Assembly (NCBI GenBank): GCA_022704145.1
Contig: JAKJGY010000012.1
Coordinates: forward strand, 1-45,435
Reading direction: 5' to 3'
DNA length: 45,435 nt
Source: Verrucomicrobiota bacterium
GTDB lineage: Bacteria > Verrucomicrobiota > Kiritimatiellia > RFP12 > UBA1067
Under the pieces are notes generated by a model, which was not told where the DNA came from, searched no databases, and saw only the letters and a program-made list of their open reading frames with translations. This document shows positions 42,702 through 45,435 of this stretch, in pieces. Position numbers and translations under genes: made by a program. Each line of letters opens with the position of its first letter. The stretch's first letter is position 1.

Positions 42702-44042
42702 ATGCTGAACATCAAAATCCGGTCTTTGGGGCTGGCCGACTACTGCCTCATCGGCTACATGCTGCTCTCGATCGTTTTCATCAGGGCCAGGATCGGCCTG
42801 ATCTCGGCCTATACGCTCTTTCCGCTCTGGCTCATCCTGACCTGGGGCACGAGTTACCATCGGCTGATGCAGGAACGGAAAGTCGCACGTGTCTTCTGGG
42901 CGTTTCTGGGCTTTATCGTGTTCGTCATCTTTCAGCGTTTCTGGTGCGGGTTCGAATACGAGCCGACCGTGCTGCTGCTCAAGAATTACATCGCCGCCTT
43001 TTACGGCTGGTTTGCGATCACCTATTACCTCCACAAGGGCCAGGAGGATAAGCTCAAGCTCTTCGCGCTTGTCATGCTGGCCGTCGTGGTGGTCAACGCC
43101 CTGTGGAACTACTACATGGAGAGCATCGTGCCGTTCGCCTCGCGCGCGGCCACCGGCGGCACGCTGGAGAGGCAGATGGACATGGGCGGCGGCATCAACT
43201 GGGATCTGGTTGAGGTGCTGTCCTCCGGCGTGGTCACCTTCTACGGCATGATCACGACGGCCATTCTGATCCCGGTCACCGTCTATCTGGCCTTTCACTC
43301 CGGACGTGTCGGGATCCTGTTTCTGCTGGTGTCCGCCATTTTCTTCATTTCCGTTCTGCGGGCCTCCTACATGCTCAGTCTGCTGTATATCGCGGTTGGG
43401 CTGTATCTCGCCCTGTGCGGCTTAGGGGCCAGAGTGTCGGTACGGCCGGTCTGGGTGATCACTCTGGTCGTACTGGTGATCCTGTTCACATCCCTTCTGG
43501 TGGTGGCCGAGCCGGTCATCTCCTATCTGGAGACTTTGGCGATCAGCAGCGAGAACGAGGTTTACCGGTCTAAGCTGAATGACATCCGCGCGGCCATACA
43601 GACCGGGGACATGAGCTATTTCCCGCGTCTGGAGAACTACCTGATCTCGTTCAACACGATCAGGAGTAACCCGCTCTTCGGCGTGGGGTTTGATGTGACC
43701 CGGTCGCATACGGGAGGCCACTCAGAGATTCTGGATATGGTGGCGCAGATCGGTCTGATAGGCTTCCTCCCCTACCTGCTGTTCTTCTATGTCGTGGAGA
43801 AGTATTATCGGGCCTTTACAGACGGACGTTCGCGATGCGTGTCCAATCTGCGGTACATCCTGTGGGCGCCCCTCCTTCTGGCGAGCTTCACTAACCCCAC
43901 GAAGGGGTATGAGATCTGGTTCAGCTATTTCTTCACGGTGCCGGCGCTCTCCCTCTTCATCAAGCCACGTTATCGGGACACGCGGTTAAGTGCGGGCAGC
44001 AGGCCCAAGCTCATGCCGTTTGTGCCGCAACGAAGGTTCTAG
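42702..44042 (+). CDS. O-antigen polymerase/ligase-like membrane protein, third copy (divergent)
   Basis: A 446-residue polytopic membrane protein with about ten hydrophobic helices. Near the end it has the periplasmic signature NPLFGVGFDVTRSHTGGHSE and then AQIGLIGFLPYLLFF, typical of Wzy polymerases and O-antigen ligases. It lacks the LADSR segment shared by the other two such proteins in the locus, so it is a separate lineage and a good candidate for the true Wzy polymerase. A weak AGGAT lies upstream of ATG 42702 in a 73-base gap with no other features. It is followed by an acyltransferase one base after its stop. Confidence 0.78.
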   Translation: MLNIKIRSLGLADYCLIGYMLLSIVFIRARIGLISAYTLFPLWLILTWGTSYHRLMQERKVARVFWAFLGFIVFVIFQRFWCGFEYEPTVLLLKNYIAAFYGWFAITYYLHKGQEDKLKLFALVMLAVVVVNALWNYYMESIVPFASRAATGGTLERQMDMGGGINWDLVEVLSSGVVTFYGMITTAILIPVTVYLAFHSGRVGILFLLVSAIFFISVLRASYMLSLLYIAVGLYLALCGLGARVSVRPVWVITLVVLVILFTSLLVVAEPVISYLETLAISSENEVYRSKLNDIRAAIQTGDMSYFPRLENYLISFNTIRSNPLFGVGFDVTRSHTGGHSEILDMVAQIGLIGFLPYLLFFYVVEKYYRAFTDGRSRCVSNLRYILWAPLLLASFTNPTKGYEIWFSYFFTVPALSLFIKPRYRDTRLSAGSRPKLMPFVPQRRF

Positions 44043-44043
44043 C

Positions 44044-44691
44044 ATGAGACTACGTGACCATCTTCCTGGTTCTGTCAAACGTGCGGCTGCACGGCTGCTG
44101 TACGCGCCGTGGCTCTTGCGTGACCTCCTGTTCTGCCGGTTCAAGGGGCTCCCCTGGCAAGCCTCCTGGAGGTTCTGGGGGCTGCCGCTTGTGGAACGGC
44201 ACGGGCGTGGTGCGAGCATGACGGTCGGGGCACGGTTTGTGGCGTGCAGCGACCCGCGGCACAACTCCCTGGGCGTGTTTCAGCGTGTGACGCTCAAGAC
44301 CTCTGGGCATGGGGCGCGGATCGTCATCGGCGATGATGTCGGCATGTCCGGCTGCACGCTCTCGGCGGCTGTCTCCATCTCGGTGGGCAACCGCGTATTG
44401 CTCGGTTCCGGTTGTCTGATTACGGATAATGACGCGCATCCGATCGATCCGGCGGCGCGGCTCCGGGGCGAGGGCGGCGCGTGCCGGCCGGTTGTGATCG
44501 AGGACGACGTGTTCGTCGGCGCGCGCGCGATCATCCTCAAAGGGGTGACGGTCGGGCGTGGGAGTGTCATCGGGGCTGGAGCGGTCGTGACCACGTCGAT
44601 TCCTGAATACAGCGTGGCCGTAGGCAACCCGGCGCGTAGGGTCAGGGACTCCCGCGATGAGAAACGGGTGCCTCGGGGTCAGGCCGTCTGA
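44044..44691 (+). CDS. hexapeptide-repeat acyltransferase (WbbJ-like)
   Basis: A 215-residue predicted O-acetyltransferase of the LbH family. The basic N-terminal 60 residues may contact the membrane. The beta-helix follows, with ARIVIGDDVGMSGCTLS, SISVGNRVLLGSGCLITDND (His in DNDAHPI is the likely catalytic residue), VIEDDVFVGARAIIL and GSVIGAGAVVTTSIPEYSV. It would decorate the repeat unit with acetyl groups. It starts at ATG 44044, almost touching the upstream stop. Confidence 0.87.
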   Translation: MRLRDHLPGSVKRAAARLLYAPWLLRDLLFCRFKGLPWQASWRFWGLPLVERHGRGASMTVGARFVACSDPRHNSLGVFQRVTLKTSGHGARIVIGDDVGMSGCTLSAAVSISVGNRVLLGSGCLITDNDAHPIDPAARLRGEGGACRPVVIEDDVFVGARAIILKGVTVGRGSVIGAGAVVTTSIPEYSVAVGNPARRVRDSRDEKRVPRGQAV

Positions 44692-44692
44692 C

Positions 44693-45435
44693 GTGAACGT
44701 CCTCTTCCTTATGCCGATCTTTGACACGTGCGCCGTGGCCGGACATGACGTCACGAGCCAGGCTGCGAACGCCTGGACTCGCGGGCTTTGTGTCGCGCTT
44801 CGGTCGGCCGGGTGTTCCGTGCGCCTGCTGGGGCACGAGCCCGCGCGGGTATGGCCGCTGGGCCGCCACCTGGTCCCCGGCGCCCCGTGCCATCTGGATC
44901 GCGCCTTTGAACAGCGGCTGATCCGCTACATCAATGCACCTCTGGCAAGGGCGTGGACACTGTGCCAAGGGTACCGGGCGGCCCTGGCTGAGGAGACCCG
45001 ACGTCTGGGTGGCCCGGCGGTGGTCTGCACGTACAACGCGCTGCCCTGGCAGCTCGGCGCTGCGGCGGCGGCGGCACGAGGCGGTACGACATGGATATCT
45101 TTCTTGCTGGACGACGAGACGGTGTCGCGGGGAGGGTGGTCGGATTACACGCATGCGACGCGTCTGGCCGCCGGGCATGTGTTCGTCTCGCAGTGGGCCT
45201 ATGAACAGGCGCCTGTTACGCACAAGTTACATTTGGAGGGAGGGGTGGAGGCGTGGCATGGCGGCGCCCCAGAGCGGCTCTCGCCCGTGCCGTCAGTCCT
45301 GTATGCCGGATCGCTCTCCGAGGCCGCAGGCCTGCATGAGCTTCTGGCGATGATCGACGCGACAGAGTCCGGGGAGGTTGAGTTCTGGGTGTGCGGTAAG
45401 GGGCACGCTAGCGACTTAGAGCGGCGGGCCTCGCG
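44693..45435 (+). CDS. glycosyltransferase (GT4-like), cut by the right window edge
   Basis: Open from GTG 44693 to the end of the window (247 codons). The product starts VNVLFLMPIFD and contains a GT-B N-terminal domain with VVCTYNALPWQLGA and FLLDDETVSRGGW. The C-terminal domain begins SVLYAGSLSEAAGLHELLAMI, with EFWVCGKGHASDLE, where GT4 enzymes rank a group of glycosyltransferase donors. It starts one base after the acyltransferase stop. The missing end should hold the E-x7-E motif. The locus therefore continues beyond the window. Confidence 0.8.
   Translation, partial: MNVLFLMPIFDTCAVAGHDVTSQAANAWTRGLCVALRSAGCSVRLLGHEPARVWPLGRHLVPGAPCHLDRAFEQRLIRYINAPLARAWTLCQGYRAALAEETRRLGGPAVVCTYNALPWQLGAAAAAARGGTTWISFLLDDETVSRGGWSDYTHATRLAAGHVFVSQWAYEQAPVTHKLHLEGGVEAWHGGAPERLSPVPSVLYAGSLSEAAGLHELLAMIDATESGEVEFWVCGKGHASDLERRAS

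Noticed and set aside
1..45435. Insertion sequences, prophage, CRISPR, rRNA or tRNA genes
   Set aside because: No transposase or integrase motif, no regularly spaced repeat array, and no tRNA or rRNA-like sequence was recognised on either strand.

Overview
The window is GC-rich, gene-dense bacterial DNA. From about 8.3 kb to the right edge it is one very large exopolysaccharide/capsule (EPS) biosynthesis and export locus, almost entirely on the + strand. No rRNA, tRNA, transposase or CRISPR was seen, so the host cannot be named. The Wzc-type tyrosine kinase, short outer-membrane export lipoprotein, separate beta-barrel, glucuronokinase-like kinase and TTGGAAT-type spacer repeats would suit a Gram-negative member of the Planctomycetes/Verrucomicrobia/Kiritimatiellota/Lentisphaerae group. 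That placement is an inference held with low confidence.

Left flank (1-8.3 kb), general cell functions. Three genes lie on the minus strand: a Na/Pi cotransporter with a PhoU-like tail, a soluble class III nucleotidyl cyclase and rsmI. On the plus strand follow a large sodium:solute symporter, cytidylate kinase (cmk) with a 42-residue membrane ORF coupled to it, and a B12-binding radical SAM protein with an unusual CX4CX2C motif.

Export and assembly block (8.3-15.4 kb). A good sigma70-like promoter precedes a short Wza-like lipoprotein, an unrecognised secreted protein and an outer-membrane beta-barrel. A clear intrinsic terminator follows. After it come an O-antigen polymerase/ligase-like membrane protein and a fused Wzz/BY-kinase with tyrosine-rich segments at both ends.

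Precursor block (15.4-29.9 kb). rfbB and rfbA are followed by a 351-base gap holding a structured RNA-like element. Then come metK, ahcY and rfbD, so the methyl-cycle genes sit inside the dTDP-rhamnose set; rfbC is not present. A second polymerase/ligase paralogue follows. Next is a tightly overlapping trio: a GHMP-kinase/nucleotidyltransferase fusion, a GalU-like uridylyltransferase and a homologue of plant glucuronokinase. A papain-like peptidase, a UDP-glucuronate 4-epimerase and a nucleotide-sugar 6-dehydrogenase complete the block. Together these suggest that free uronic acid and another free sugar can be activated directly to UDP-sugars for the polymer, beside the de novo dehydrogenase route.

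Assembly, decoration and glycosyltransfer block (29.9-45.4 kb). This contains a SanA/YdcF-like membrane protein, a Wzx-like flippase, a nitroreductase coupled to a pyruvyltransferase, a GT25 enzyme, a tandem pair of GT-A-like proteins, CgeB-like and GT4 glycosyltransferases, an aminotransferase/NeuD-like acyltransferase/CBS-nucleotidyltransferase trio, a third Wzy-like protein, a hexapeptide acyltransferase and a glycosyltransferase cut by the window edge. Many junctions are ATGA overlaps, which implies long co-transcribed and translationally coupled units. No initiating phosphoglycosyltransferase (WbaP/WecA type) is visible, so the locus probably continues to the right or uses one encoded elsewhere.
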